Below, in pieces: positions 37,301-49,411 of a DNA stretch of 64,000 nucleotides. Source of the stretch: Pseudoscleropodium purum. Its lineage: Eukaryota; Streptophyta; Bryopsida; Hypnales; Brachytheciaceae. The position numbers and the translations under genes were made by a program. Location: positions 19,473,611-19,537,610 of the forward strand of contig OZ017801.1 in NCBI GenBank assembly GCA_963969395.1, written 5' to 3'. The stretch's first letter is position 1, and each line of letters begins with the position of its first letter. The notes below the pieces were generated by a model, which saw only the letters and a list, made by a program, of their open reading frames with translations, did not search any database and was not told the DNA's origin.

Positions 37301-39827
37301 CAAGATTAATGTTTCAGGTTGCGCATCATGAAAATGTGCCCAAGTTGTGGAATTTCAACAATTGACGTTACTAGTTTTGCATTATTTTCCAAAGTTGAAA
37401 TTTATTTGAAGTGTTCATCTTGGTGGTAAGCTAGGAAGCAAGATCGGCTATAATTCTTTGTGCCTATTGTATAGATCTGAGGCTCCAGACTTCCAGATAG
37501 ACGCTTGGCTAGAGAAAAGTGTCGATCTCTTGAAATAGTGATCGAAAGTTTAACTTATGAAATGATTCAGTGACTTAGATATTAAATCTGCATGGGTAAA
37601 TGACAAATAATAATACCTAAAAATAATATCTGAATGCGTGCTAGCTAGGTATCGCCTGGAATGAGGCAAGGGTTGGATATTTACATGAACTCTGTAGAAA
37701 ACTCTTTGTCGTCAGGCCAAACAAGGTTCATCATGTTTCGTATCGCTTCGTCTTGCACCTACAATGCATTTATTACAGGATTTACAGCGGACAAAGGCAC
37801 TCGATTAGAACTGGAAATGGTTGGGAGCTAGATATTAAGCAAGAAATCAATAGAGAGGAATTGAATTCATGAAAGTTGGTTGGTTGACTCACTTTCATAT
37901 GCAGTCTTTCCAACCACCACTTGTAGCGCCAGCTGACTGGAGACCCTGCAATGTACCCAAACACGAAGTTGTGGGCTTTCATTAGCAGTTTCTTCTCCAT
38001 GGGCAGTTCGAAGAACTTCTTCACATTCATCTCCACTTTCTTCACCTAGAATCACCAAATTCGAGGTAAGGTGTTAATTAAATATTGCTCAAGTTAGCCC
38101 CACTGTCGCATGAGCACATGAATCCAAGCATGTATGCCACTGAAGCGGTATAATTAACCTTTGCCCTTTGATATGCAGCTTCAGTACTAGCAACCAACAC
38201 GACGAGCGACCTCGCAGTTCAGAAGAAATCTGTAAATTAAGGCTCTGCGACTGAAACAATTCTCGTGCACGTACAAAGTAGATCAATCAAATCATGATTC
38301 TTGACCTTCTCCTGACTAGTAGCAAACCAAGGGACCTGAAATTGATTCTTGACATAGTTGCCAGTGACTCAATTCTCTCAAAAACCAGTTGGATAATCTA
38401 ATCTATTCTCCACCTATTCAATCTAATTACGACAACCTATCTTCAATTCAAAATCACTTCAAAGCCAGCTAGCCTTAACAACATAATGCATGTACGCCTG
38501 GCATGACATATATTCCACTCTACCCACAGGCACCATTAAGCCCATTTCCGCAATCGCAACTCGACGTACTATAATTCCTCAAGAATTCGATCATCGAGAG
38601 CAGTTCGCAGATATTGATCCAGTTTCATAGGCTGAAATTCTCAAAGGAGGAGATGGTAGAACAGACTATACGTCTCTGGTTCCCAAATGAGTCAGAGAGA
38701 TTGATTATCTCAGGTTCCCGGATTGCCATCCCAGCAAACGTACTCACAGTAGGGAATTTTTTTCCTGGCACCGATTCACCCTGCTAGCTTGCCGCTTCTC
38801 TTTGATCCCAGTGTAAATTAAATCACTGGAGAAACTGTTGATATAATTCCAGTAACGGAAAGCTAGAAAGAAAATCAAACTCCAGGGCTGCGAATATCAT
38901 ATCGATCAAAAGCTAGTTAACGAGAACCATCGTTGAAACGAATGCGGAGAGTCGGTATACCACCACGTACGTCCCTGGTACACTTACAGCATATCCAACA
39001 GGGAAGATTTGTGCCACTGACTGATATTCTCTCTTCGCTCCGCGATTCATTTTCTTCGATCCCAGCTCCGAGTGCACAATCATCTACGAAACTTCTAATG
39101 TGAATCCCGTGAGGAAACAAGAAAGAATCTCCAGGGCTGTGAGAATCATATCAAATGAATCAAAAGCTAGCTAGTGAGAAACATCGTTGAAAAGAATGCG
39201 GAGAGTCGGTATACCACGTCCCAGTAGTACACTTGCAGCAAATCCAACAGAGAAGATTTGTGGCACTGACTGATATTCCCTGTTCGACCTGAGCTTAATT
39301 TTCTTCGATCCCAGTTCCCCAGTGCACAATCATCTAGGAAACATCTGATATAAGGGATTGAAACAATGTTCTCGACAAGGTTAATCTCCAGGGCTGTGAG
39401 AATCAATCATATATACAATCATGTATGGATCAAAAGCGAGATAGCTAGCTAGCTAGCCAGTTAGCTCGCTCCTGTAACGGTCCTTCGATCTCAAGAATTT
39501 AAATTAAGAGCGAGTCGGTATCTATACCACTTGCAACGGCACCCCGTGGTTGCGGATCTTGAAGAACCCCCAAGTCTTGGCAGCCTCCACCATGTCTTCC
39601 AAGCTCCGTCTCTTCGCTTCCCCGTCCTTCCCCAACAACACTGCGACGTCAATCACGGGCAACGCTTCCTGCTGCTCGAACACATCGTGCGCCAACGTCG
39701 GCCTCTCCGCGCCCCCCACCTGAAACTCCTGCATCGTTAGTTGGCCGCCCCACAACGCTTGCATCGAGTACACCGGCAGCTTCTCCTCGGCTGCTTCATC
39801 TTCCCCGGCATGACTGCTGCCCCCCAT
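34316..39827 (-). CDS. 2-oxoglutarate/Fe(II) dioxygenase (DOXC class), paralog 1
   Basis: Five exons in coding order: 39,827-39,528, 38,045-37,893, 37,758-37,685, 36,676-36,352 and 34,576-34,316, all GT-AG and in phase, giving 370 aa. The N-terminal domain has ALPVIDVAVL and WGFFKIRNHGVPLQV. The C-terminal jelly-roll has NHYPACPEPDSVFGIP, the iron ligands His240 and Asp242 (HTD), QDEVGGLQVLKDG, the third ligand His296 (HSPVHRV), then KYRPFTVNEY. The 2-oxoglutarate-binding R-x-S motif is R306-Y-T308, with threonine replacing serine. Family members oxidise hormones or secondary metabolites in the cytosol. The QDEVGGLQV and KYRPFT segments resemble gibberellin oxidases, but the substrate cannot be assigned. 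Introns 1, 3 and 4 (1,482, 1,008 and 1,775 bp) contain tandem duplications. The gene is paired with paralog 2 on the same strand. Confidence 0.88.
34743..34932. repeat. Two 95-bp tandem copies in intron 4
   Basis: A unit beginning TAGATTCCCCTTGCAATTG occurs at 34,743 and again at 34,838 with few mismatches, so the duplication is recent. Confidence 0.9.
36890..37300. repeat. Two degenerate tandem units in intron 3
   Basis: GGATTCTAGTTC at 36,926 and 37,159 (period 233 bp) is followed in both units by similar order: TTTGCTAA or TTCGCTAA, TCAATTT, GATTCTAGATGC or GATTCTGGACGC, and CTCGAAACT or CTTGAAACT. Confidence 0.6.
38880..39470. repeat. Tandem units of about 250 bp in intron 1 of paralog 1
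   Basis: CTCCAGGGCTG starts units at 38,880, 39,129 and 39,386 (periods 249 and 257 bp). Each shares ATCAAAAGC, and the first two share CATCGTTGAAA, GAATGCGGAGAGTCGGTATACC, CACTGACTGATATTC and TTCTTCGATCCCAG. A weaker partial unit precedes 38,880. The GAGTCGGTAT...ACCAC block also occurs at the true exon 1/intron 1 border, so the units carry copies of the 5' splice-site flank. Confidence 0.75.
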
Positions 39828-39839
39828 AGCTCGTGAGCT

Positions 39840-39885
39840 TGCTTGCTTGCTCGCTTGCTTGCTCGCTTGCTCCTCCTCCTCCTAC
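39840..39885. repeat. GCTTGCTTGCTC microsatellite in 5' flank
   Basis: An imperfect GCTT/GCTC repeat followed by a CTCCTC run lies just upstream of the paralog 1 start codon, in its probable 5' untranslated region. Confidence 0.7.
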
Positions 39886-41200
39886 TGATGGAATCCCCTG
39901 CAATGTTGAAAACGTGGATATGGAAAACACATGGATCCCCACTTCAGTTGGGTATGGTTAGGATTGTGAAGGGCTTTCGAGGTGAAATCTTTTGGGGGAC
40001 GGGACGCAAACTGAAAAGCAGTTGTAGGCAACTAATTTGAGTGGGTGCTTCAGGTGGGTGATGGCTGTTCAATGGTGGAGGAGCCGGAGCCTGGGCTGAA
40101 GGTACGTGACACGGAGACTTCGGACGGGGCGAGCTAGCGACAACTGACTGAAGGCTTGCAAGCAAACTGGAGAATTTTTTTCGTTTTTTTCCAGGAATAA
40201 AGAGGGTTTTGTCGTTGCTTTGATAACCAATAGGAGTAACATAAATTCTTTTTTGGATTTGTCCATTATGTAGAAACTAGAAACACAACTGAAACAGCTA
40301 TTATCGGCGTTCATTTGAGCCTTCTAGAGTTCTAGGACATTTGAGGTACTGCCTAAACTTGGATTTCTGAATCTTTCTTAAATAGGCATAACGAAGCTTG
40401 AATGTTCAATTTATGGTCAATCAAACGATGACCTTCAAGCCATACGCAGCCTCACATCCACTATTCCAAAACTTTATCAAACTTTCCAATTCAAAAATTG
40501 TAAGTTCAAATTGTGATTCAAAACTCAAAGACTTAGTAGATTGATAGATGCATTTTGTGAAGATAAAGAGAATGTAGCCTAGGGACTAGGGAGTTCACTA
40601 TAATTAAGGACTAGAGGACTTTTTCAAAAGATTTCTTAAAAATCCAGCCCTTCCACATGGGTGACTAGGTCTAACATTTAAAGGTTAAGTTGGGCATGCC
40701 TAGATGGAGTCAAAATCACAATTAGGTGTTATTTTTGTCTTGTAGACAAATTGAAATTGTCATTCATATTCAAAACAAGTGAATAAACTTGGCATTTTTT
40801 GTGAATTTTCAATGTCAAGACTAGAAAAAACCTTGAAGTGTTCGATAGGTTTGAAGTGCCTTAAGAGAGACCCAAAACCATCTACTAAAAGTTTATTACT
40901 TTACAACCATGAAGTATTACTTGTAAAGTAGGAACCATTCAAAATGAATAGTTTGAAGTCATATTGATGAAATTTCAATAAACATCTATTTGATAGAAAT
41001 GGAGGTGAATAGAATTAGATAGTTCTACATTATTGTTGATAATTCTATATAGCAACCAAACGTAGGATTGAATGTTGTCCATATTTTTTATTTTTTATTT
41101 TTTAATTCTTTTCATTTTTATTAATCCATTTGAATCATGCAAATTATCATAATACATAGAGATTTGTAAAATTTAATCTTGAACCAAGCTAGGATGGAAT
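39886..41200. other. 5' flank of paralog 1, then AT-rich intergenic DNA
   Basis: The first few hundred bases are moderately GC-rich and should contain the promoter of the minus-strand dioxygenase gene. No specific element could be assigned. From about 40.3 kb the DNA is AT-rich without genes. Confidence 0.4.
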
Positions 41201-41789
41201 CAGGGTTGACGAATCTCTACGTCCGCCCGAAAAAGGCGTTCGTAACCCAGATGTTCGGACGCACGGACGCCAGGGTTGACAGGATGGTCGAACGTTCGGG
41301 ATGTCCAGACGCGGACGTTGTGTCTGCAGTGTTCGCTGACATTCGCAGATGCCGTCCGCCCCGTCCACCCGCCTGTCCGCCCTATCCATCCGCCCCTGTC
41401 CGCCCGTCTACCCCGCCTGCCTTGTCCCGCCCTGTCCGCCCAGTCCGCCCCACCCCGTCATGTCCGCCCCCGTCCACCCTGCCCGTCTGCTCGTTCGCCC
41501 CGCCCGTCCGCCTTCTGACGGCGGGAGGGACGTTGCGTCCGGACGTTCGGGTTACGGATGCTATTTTGGGGCGGACGTAGAGATTTGTCAACCCTGACGG
41601 ACGCCAGTGGATGCAGTGTCCTTCCCGTCGTCGGAAGGCGGACGGGCGGGGCGGACGGCTTGAGGCGGACGCCCAGATCATGCGGACCAGATCAGTCGGT
41701 GTGTCGATCGGACGACCGTAACTGGGCAGATGGCCGTACCGAGGCAGACGGGCGGACATCTCGGACGTCCGACCATCCTGTCAACCCTG
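41201..41789 (-). mobile_element. hAT-type MITE, outer copy of a nested pair
   Basis: It begins CAGGGTTGAC (41,201-41,210) and ends GTCAACCCTG (41,780-41,789). It is flanked by GATGGAAT (41,193-41,200) and GATGGGAT (41,790-41,797), an 8-bp target duplication with one mismatch. CAGGG ends with 8-bp duplications are typical of the hAT superfamily. Without the inserted copy it would be about 255 bp. It is strongly GC-rich in an AT-rich setting, with many CGTCCG-like words, and non-coding. Orientation is opposite to the other two copies. Confidence 0.85.
41271..41596 (+). mobile_element. hAT-type MITE inserted inside another copy
   Basis: A 326-bp element from CAGGGTTGAC to GTCAACCCTG, flanked on both sides by the exact 8-bp direct repeat ACGGACGC (41,263-41,270 and 41,597-41,604). 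It belongs to the same family as its host but is inverted: its right end matches the host's left end and its left end matches the host's right end. Open frames inside are a by-product of GC richness. Confidence 0.9.
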
Positions 41790-43027
41790 GATGGGATTGG
41801 TGAAAAGATGCTAAAAAAATTCAAATTTCATGTAACCTCATTGGTTTATGGCAATACATTATTGAAAATATATAAGTTAAGTAGGAAGTTGTAGAATAGT
41901 TCAAGTTCAAAAAGACCCCACTAAAGAAGAGATAATTAACGTAATGCATTCTTTAATGTACCAATAGTGAACATGGTAAGGAGTGCTTTTAACTCCTAAA
42001 TGCCCGAGGCCTTTTTTGAGCTTTTAGAAATTTGCTCTAAATTGAACAAAAAGTCAACATTGTGATAATTTGTATAATTTTTTTTGAATTGTAACCGTAC
42101 AATTGCAAACTAGATATATTAGAGCTAGATCACATAGGAATAGAAAACACAATAATTTATCACTTATGGATTGAATGATAAGAATGTTTCATCATGAGGG
42201 TGTTAAAACTGCAAAAGAGGTTTGAAGTCTTTCAATCCTATTTTCATAATTCAAATCTAAAAAGTTGATTACTAAAAAAATATGAGGTTAAAAGACATAA
42301 TATGTATAATTAACCCCAATCAATTTCCAGCTTCTCAAAATCTCTTCGATAATTTTTTTAAATGAATTTCTAATGTGAATTTTTCTTTAAGGATTAGTGT
42401 GTTTGAGGCTCATTTCCAAGAGTCGTCAACTCTATAAAGTATAAAAAGTCAAGATTGCAATGGACACCCTTGTACAAAATCTTAAATAGAAAAATCATAA
42501 TCAATCATTTTTGAAATCAGATTTTTGATGCTAAAACTAAACTTCAAAAATAATAATTTTTAAATATAAATTATTAAAAACAATTATTTAGAAACAATTG
42601 CTAAAAATAAACTTCAATTATTTAGAATCAATTCTATAAAAATATCAAAAGTATAAATTAAAAGTGGGTCAATTAGGTGTGGCTTCCATTTATCTTTAAA
42701 GGAAAAGGAAAATATATTTGAAATTTTTTTGGAAATGTAAGTGCAACCTCTCTTAAAGAAACTATATCATAAATTAGGAAGATGCTATTAGCATCTCTAC
42801 CAATAGCTATTCTACAAGAGGCTCTAGCCTTGTAGTATTGGTTCTTGTTTTCACTACTAGTTGTACTCAAACTACCTTGCATGCAAAGCCTCTTCACCTT
42901 CAGTCTAGAACCAAAAAAAATGCAAGACTTCACTCACTCCACCAAATTACAAAAAGAAAACAACATCAATTTCTTTTAAAGATTGATAGAACATCTTATA
43001 ATTCCACTTTGTAATTCCTTGCATGCA
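41790..43027. other. AT-rich intergenic DNA, no gene
   Basis: A fragment near 41,945-41,990 (GCATTCTTTAATGTACCAATAG) resembles part of MITE family M as seen at 19,700. Nothing else could be recognised. Confidence 0.4.
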
Positions 43028-43064
<37 letters not shown>

Positions 43065-43100
43065 CTCTCTCTATATATATATCTGTGTGTGTGTGTGTGA
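43028..43100. repeat. Compound microsatellite (TATC)n-(TC)n-(TA)n-(TG)n
   Basis: About nine TATC units run into TC, TA and TG dinucleotide runs without interruption. Likely polymorphic. Confidence 0.95.
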
Positions 43101-43739
43101 GAATTGTTAATTTATGTAGATATTAATGCTTGCTTGATTCTTTTCATCAATAAGTTACATACTGATTCTTGAAACTTCTTACATGAATAATATTTGGATG
43201 TTTAAGTATACTTTTCAAATCATTCATCGTCCATTAATGAATGGTTGAGCATTTGTAAGAAAAGACCATGACCTTGAACGGCTTGAAGGTGTAGGGGCAT
43301 AACCTTCTACAATAAAATTAACCTCACTCTACATAAAATGTGTTTAAAAAAATTCATTATATAATTGAATTAAGTAATTGTAGAATCTTAAAGATTTGAT
43401 TTTGAATTAATCCTGAAAATTTCACCAACTAAAGATCTAATGGAGGATCTAATGATCTAATTTGAATATCATAATAATTGAGGGTAAATGCAAGACTGGT
43501 ACTATTTTTTGTCACACATGATGTCTTCGAGTTGTCATCAGTCATAACTTTTGCACATTGAAGCTCATGTACTTGAATTTTTTTTGAAAATCACAAACTA
43601 GATAATTATTAGAGAAATTATTTTTCAAATATTTCAAAAATGATTTTATATGTAAATTTCCATTTAGCTAATTTGTTGCATTTTACGATTTAGGGGTTGT
43701 TAGTACTAGGGATTATCCAAAATTAATGATCTAGAGTTG

Positions 43740-43990
43740 AAATTTTTGTGATCTACCTACACTAAAGAGGCATGTGCAAACCAAAACAAATTTTAAAAAA
43801 CATTATTTTATGTCTCCTACATTCATGCACATAGGGATCCCTTGTGCACATAGTTATGAACATTGAAAATGGTTTCAAGATGATTCTTTTGGTTAAATCT
43901 CTTTACAATAAAGTCTTCACAAATTTCCAATTTTTGTTTTTTTTGAAAAAATTCCTTGTTTTTTACAAATTAAACGGCAAAATATCTATT
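43740..43990 (+). repeat. Dispersed repeat, copy 1 of a diverged pair
   Basis: Shares an ordered set of words with 49,975-50,170: TGAAATTTT, CACATAGGGATCCC or AATAGGGGTCCC, CACATA, TGAACATTGAA or TGAACCTTGAA, and TCACAAATT.CAATTTTT. Family unknown and non-coding. Confidence 0.5.
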
Positions 43991-43999
43991 TTCATGGGA

Positions 44000-46019
44000 T
44001 TTTGCATTTTTTTAGTTTTCCTATTTAAAAAAAATTCCTATGCTTTTCTTTCTTAGGGTACCTTGTCCTTAAAGGTGTGGACACTAAACATATTTTTAAA
44101 ATTAATTAATTTTTAAAATTTTAAAGTACTTCCCAAAAAATCATGAATATTGTACAATACTATAGAAAATGCTACACAAAACAGTCCATCTTTCTTGCAT
44201 TCATCCTTGAAATAGATTAAAAATGTCAAAATGTTGTTACTTAAATAAATATGTGTTAAAATAAGCTTTAAGTAGAAATTTTTTTATAGTACATCCATAA
44301 TAAATAAATAAATAATCTTCTTTAAGAATGATTCTAAAATTCAATTCCAGGCAATCTTCTCAAGATCTGAACTATCATTTAAGGATGAAATAATTTATAA
44401 CACATTTAATGAAAAGTTTGAAGCCCCAAGTTTATCAAAAGAAAGCTTGACTTTCATGCAAATTTATTTTTCTATCTAATAGAGGTATTTTGTAAAGTAT
44501 GACTATACAACACTACAACAAGGGACCAAGAACAAAATTTGAAAAAAAACACAAGAGAAAACTCTTCAAAGCACCCAAAATTGTGGCTCATGGAGTTTGG
44601 CTTGTTGTGTTTTTTTTTAATACTATTCTTAGTTAAGCCTTCCTCTAACATCCCTTCTATAAACAATAGAATCCTTTTACAACTAACTCTAATGATTAGC
44701 ACATAATCTTTTCAATCAAGGGCTGATTTTTTTCCAATAATAACCAAAAGTTTAGGAATCTAAGAGCATGTCCACTAGACTAGCATTTCAGATCACTTCT
44801 TAAGAGAGGTTGCCATATCCGTCCCACCCTCTCGACATAATGGACGGCCTATTAAGAAGTCCCACCTAAAAACTACTTGTGACCTACAAAACGAGGTGCT
44901 TTTTCAAGCCACTCTTCACGGTTGACATATGAGTGTGACAAAAACAGAAATCAACTTTCCCGACAAGCAAGGACTTATTGTAAAGAAGTTTGGAGTAGGA
45001 AGCGACTTGCAACGTGCATTCAAGAACGCAAACATCAATTGATTGGATCGCAGAGCAAGTTGAATCGGCTTGTTAACAGTGAACGGGTGGGGTGCAACTC
45101 ACCACCCAGCTTCCAAAGTGGATGACTTTACATTTTGCAAGACGGGTGATGATGCTCGAAGTGCTTCAATTTTTTGTACATGCTTGAAATGAAAGGAGGA
45201 CAAACTTGGGTCTTCAATTCAATACAAAAACAACAACCCATCATTGACCTTTTAAAAGCAGCAGACCGAGTGACTGCCGGGGTGCCCTCGAGACCAAAAC
45301 TTGCTGGTGGTGACAAAACTTGCCGGCGTTGACAATTTGGAGGTTAGTGATCACAAACGACAAAGTGGGAGAGGGATGGGGTAGTGCCGTGTCACGAGGG
45401 AACAGTGGTTGACTTTCCGGGAAATAACACCCCAAATCCAGTTACCCATTCGAAAACGTTGACTCACTAGAATATGTGTGTGTCAGCACTGGCACGGGAA
45501 TAGGGGATGGGAGGGTCAGCTGGTTATTATGGATTATTCTGAGTAATTATTCTCGAAGGCATGGAGGGGCTATTCTTGCTATTCTTGAAAAAAAACTAAT
45601 TGGGGACTGGGGTTGGGGGTTTGATGCCTTGTGATCTTCGGTGCCTGAGAAAACGGCGTCAATGCCTCATAAGTTTATTTGATAAAAGGACCCAAACAAA
45701 AAGCTAAATCTTAGATAAAACCTGCCGGGGATAGGGGCTAGAAGGGGCCAGGGAGGATTGACCCCGTGTTTTACCCTTGTAGAAAACACTGAAATTTATT
45801 ATTTGCCACATACGATAAAATTTGCAAATTCTGAATTCATATTTTTGCAATTGATGATCCCAAATTAGGACAGGGATTAGATGGAATACAAAATTTAAGC
45901 GACACAAAATAGGGGGCAATTTTGGCATTTACCCTCTGGCAGGGCAATAGAGAGGTCAATCCTTTCTGGTTGTCCAGAAAGTATGTGCACCCACAATGGT
46001 GGACACTAATAGCAAACAA
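44000..46019. other. Intergenic DNA, no gene recognised
   Basis: A word at 44,762 (AGAGCATGTCCACTAG) resembles the start of common plant MITEs, but no partner end was found. The stretch 45.0-45.5 kb is less AT-rich, with no convincing frame. Confidence 0.4.
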
Positions 46020-46365
46020 GCATAGTCATTAGTGTAGGAAGTCTATAAATCAACCATTTAAGTGGTGGAACTGATTTTTGGGGAGGTGAAACTTCTTGAC
46101 ATATTTTTTTTTAAATTTCCCTTGAAAGACAAGTGAAATTGACATTTAATCCAAGTTGTTTCATATTTTTTGAAGCTTTGTGGAATTAGTTATGAAATTT
46201 TGAAGTTGAAATGATAGAGGGTTCTAAAGTTGTCCATCTCCTAAAATGTACATTGTTTGTACATTGCTGAAGGCTAAAAAAAAGAAACATGTACAAATAG
46301 AGTACATTTGAGGAGGTAGACAACAAATAGAGCTTGTGCTCTTCCAGAACCTCCTACCTTAGAGG
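46020..46365 (+). mobile_element. MITE family M copy, about 0.35 kb
   Basis: The left end carries TGTAGGAAGTCT and the right end CCTCCTACCTTAGAG. The interior follows the same order of shared words as the copies at 19,990 and 60,251, including TTTTGGGGAGGTGAAAC, GAAAGACAAG, GTTTCATATTTTTT and ATGTACATTGTTTGTACATT. It is non-coding. Confidence 0.7.
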
Positions 46366-46799
46366 GTTGTTTGCATACTTAGACCCAAGCCAATATCGAA
46401 CTAGGCCAAAGTGGAGTGCGTGGAGAAATAGCCAACTTGATTTTGATTATGGATAGAGATCAAGTCCGCCTCCCTTTCTCTACTCTCTTTGATTTTAGAA
46501 TTCATAAGCCCATCCTCTTTCCTATCAATTTGACTTACTACAATTCTCAAAAATTATCTTCCACTTGTTTCTTTGTCTCACTTCATTAGTTGGTTGCCAC
46601 ATACCACTCAATCTCACATGTATTAGAAAAATGAATATTTTACTTGGGGAACCAATGAACATCAAGAAACATAATGTGGCATCAATCCAACTTTACAACT
46701 TGGTGCCTTGAACTCCACCTCCACTCTTATCCAAGCATGTGAATAGCACCTAAGAGCATCACTATCAAGCTTGATGGCTTAGCTTGAAAATTGAATGAT

Positions 46800-47770
46800 A
46801 ATCGAATTTGAGGATTTTTAGAATCTATGAATTACATAAATAATTGAAATTAGATAGATTTTAAGAACTTTAATATCCTTTAAATAAGAAAGATTTGGTA
46901 AACTTTTAAAATCTACAAACCAAATACTCATTTCAATCTATAGCTCTCAAAATGTTTCATACATTTACAAAAAATGCCTTGGCTAATTGTATACTTAGAG
47001 GTTTTCAATAGAATTTAGACATATTGTAGTACAAATAATGCACTTGCATAAAATCAAATTTCAATTTTTAAAATTATTTTTTACTTATTAAAAATTCAAT
47101 CAAATTTATTAATAAAAAAAACTTTTGATACATGTAACTTTTTTTCAAAATTCCCAAGTAAGTGCAATGACAATTCTTTTTAGCATTTTCTTATAAGAAT
47201 TTCAAGAATTTTAAAATTTTATTGAGTGAAATGTTATTGACTAAAAATATGATTCCAAATATTTATGATTTTTATAATTTATTCCAAAATCAGCCAAAAA
47301 ATTGTAGAAATCTTGAAAAAAAATATACAAATATATATATGTATTATATTCTTTTATGAAAATATCAAATAAACTATATAAAAAAAATATCTATTTGGAG
47401 TTGTATTTTAGTCAAAAATATTTCACTCAATAAAGTCTTAAAATTTGTGAAACTCTTACTAAAAAGTTCCAAGAAGAATTCTCATTCCACTTAAAAATCA
47501 TGAAAAAGATTATTTGCATTATTTAGAATTTTTTTTCACTATTGAATTTGATTAAATTCTTAAAAAATAAATAATAATTTTTTAAACTTGAAAAATAATT
47601 TTTATACAAGTGTATTATTTATACTTCAACTTGTTCTAAACTTTGCTAAAAAAATCTAATTTCTCAACTAGTTATGACAATTTTTAAAGCGTATGAATAC
47701 ATATTAGAGCCACTCTAGATTTGACCCTCCAAAATCTATAAAATCATGTTGATTATGTACACTAAAAGAT
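46800..47770. mobile_element. Long foldback (near-palindromic) element
   Basis: Two arms are reverse complements of each other around a centre near 47,330. The best-kept block is TTATTGAGTGAAAT...TGACTAAAA at about 47,220 and its reverse complement at about 47,425. Other paired blocks include ACAAATAATGCACTTG (about 47,033) with CAAGTGTATTATTTAT (about 47,610). The core arms are about 300 bp; weaker pairing reaches roughly 46,800 and 47,770. There is no coding sequence. A transcript would form a long hairpin. Confidence 0.7.
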
Positions 47771-48182
47771 TGATTTAGAAGGTGAATGGTAAGCATCTAT
47801 ATTCTTAAGGATTGAAATTTACCCAAACAAGTTGATGTATAAGTGGTTGACATCTTCACATAATACCCCTAGAAATATTACATATCTATCTCCAAATAAT
47901 ATGCAAAAATAATGCCCTATAGTCTCGCTTTCCTTCCATAAGCCTCCACAAATCCCTCTCATACACATCGAGGCTTCCTCAAATATCCTTTGCAAATTGC
48001 AGAGAAAATGGTATGATTTACACATGGAGGATCTAAAATGACCCCTTCGTACACGTCTAAAAGGTGAGCCAAGTGTATAGAAAGTTGATTATTCGATTAC
48101 CCAACAAGTACTATACGTACTTCCAACCAACCACAAGTCTACCAACATGCAAAAAGAATCTCCATCATATACTTAACGACAA

Positions 48183-48207
48183 CATATATATATATATATA
48201 TATATAA
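48183..48207. repeat. (AT)n microsatellite
   Basis: About twelve uninterrupted AT units. Confidence 0.95.
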
Positions 48208-48649
48208 TTTATAATAGAAAAAATAGATAATTCCATATTATGTGGAGTGGCCAACCTCAACAAATTAATAGTTTTGACCTTTGCTAAGAGAATCTCTTGT
48301 GGGTCCAAGTATTGATTGCCCACTTTTAATCCAAAATATACCATTGAATGTACGATTTTTTTGACATACAGACAATTTTTACGTACAATGACATCATGCT
48401 CTACTACTGATTCTACAGTATGGACTGAGAAGTGACGACATAACTAAAGCGGATGGTGTGACGCAAGTGAATACGTCAGCAACGATGACGTCAATGAAAT
48501 TTAGCTGATGGCTGCCCGGAGCCCGGCATGCACACCAGCATGACCCCACGAATCAAAGGGCCAGAGTGCACGAGTGTAAAAGACCAGTGGATTTCTTTTA
48601 CCCAGTTTTCTAAGTACAGTAAGTAAGATACTTCCTCTCTCTCTCAAAA

Positions 48650-48699
48650 TAAGACCGGTGTTTCCTTCGTATTTTTTTACAAAGGAAATACCGGTCTTA
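48650..48699. repeat. 18-bp-arm hairpin with CCGGTCTTA
   Basis: TAAGACCGGTGTTTCCTT (48,650-48,667) pairs with AAGGAAATACCGGTCTTA (48,682-48,699) with one mismatch across a 14-bp loop. It could be a tiny transposon relic. Confidence 0.7.
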
Positions 48700-49411
48700 G
48701 TGTGAGACACAAGGAATAGCAAATAATTCGGAATTTGTAGTCCTTGGTGGAGAGTTGAAGCATTTACATTGTCCATCTATAGATATGGATGAAATATGTA
48801 GAATCTGGACAAAATGTTTTTTATTCATCTAATATTATGGACAACCATATGAATAGAGTATGAATACATTCATCTAAAATGACATCATAACATTGTTTAC
48901 TAATGAGGTTGGGGTCTCTTTTATATCTTTGGAAAGGCTGAAACTCTTGTAGTGAACATAATTGTCTTATATGACTCCTTAGCTGAACTTAATTCTGAAA
49001 TTAACCAACTATTCCCTCCATGTATTTAACAAAGCATAGTAACTTCTTAATATAAGGATAGACCATTGCTTGGTTATACAATATCATGGATATATTCAAA
49101 CTAGACATAAAATAATGATGATATTTCTTCAAATTTTTCAATAATATCTTATTGAGCAAATAACAAAGGTTTCAATTGACATAGTAAAAAAGCAATAAAC
49201 CAATAAGCAAGCCTCTATATATATTATTGGGCATCTTTAGGAATAATTATAATGCTTACATATTTTGATACCAGATTCTAATTGGAAATTTGGAGCCAAA
49301 GATTTGGGGCATTTCAATACATGTTGTTGAACAACTGGGTAAAAGTATTTTTTAACTTTCAACTAATGTGGAATAGGAACTTTAAAATAGGGTGATTATA
49401 AGGAAGATGGT

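Larger units (their letters stand above)
47771..49411. other. Intergenic DNA, no gene
   Basis: Contains an (AT)n run and a short CCGGTCTTA hairpin listed separately. No gene could be supported. Confidence 0.5.

Noticed and set aside
41179..41803. Several overlapping Pro- and Arg-rich open frames on both strands
   Set aside because: They fall entirely within the GC-rich nested MITEs. All frames are open because stop codons are rare at that composition, and the target duplications explain the sequence as transposon DNA.
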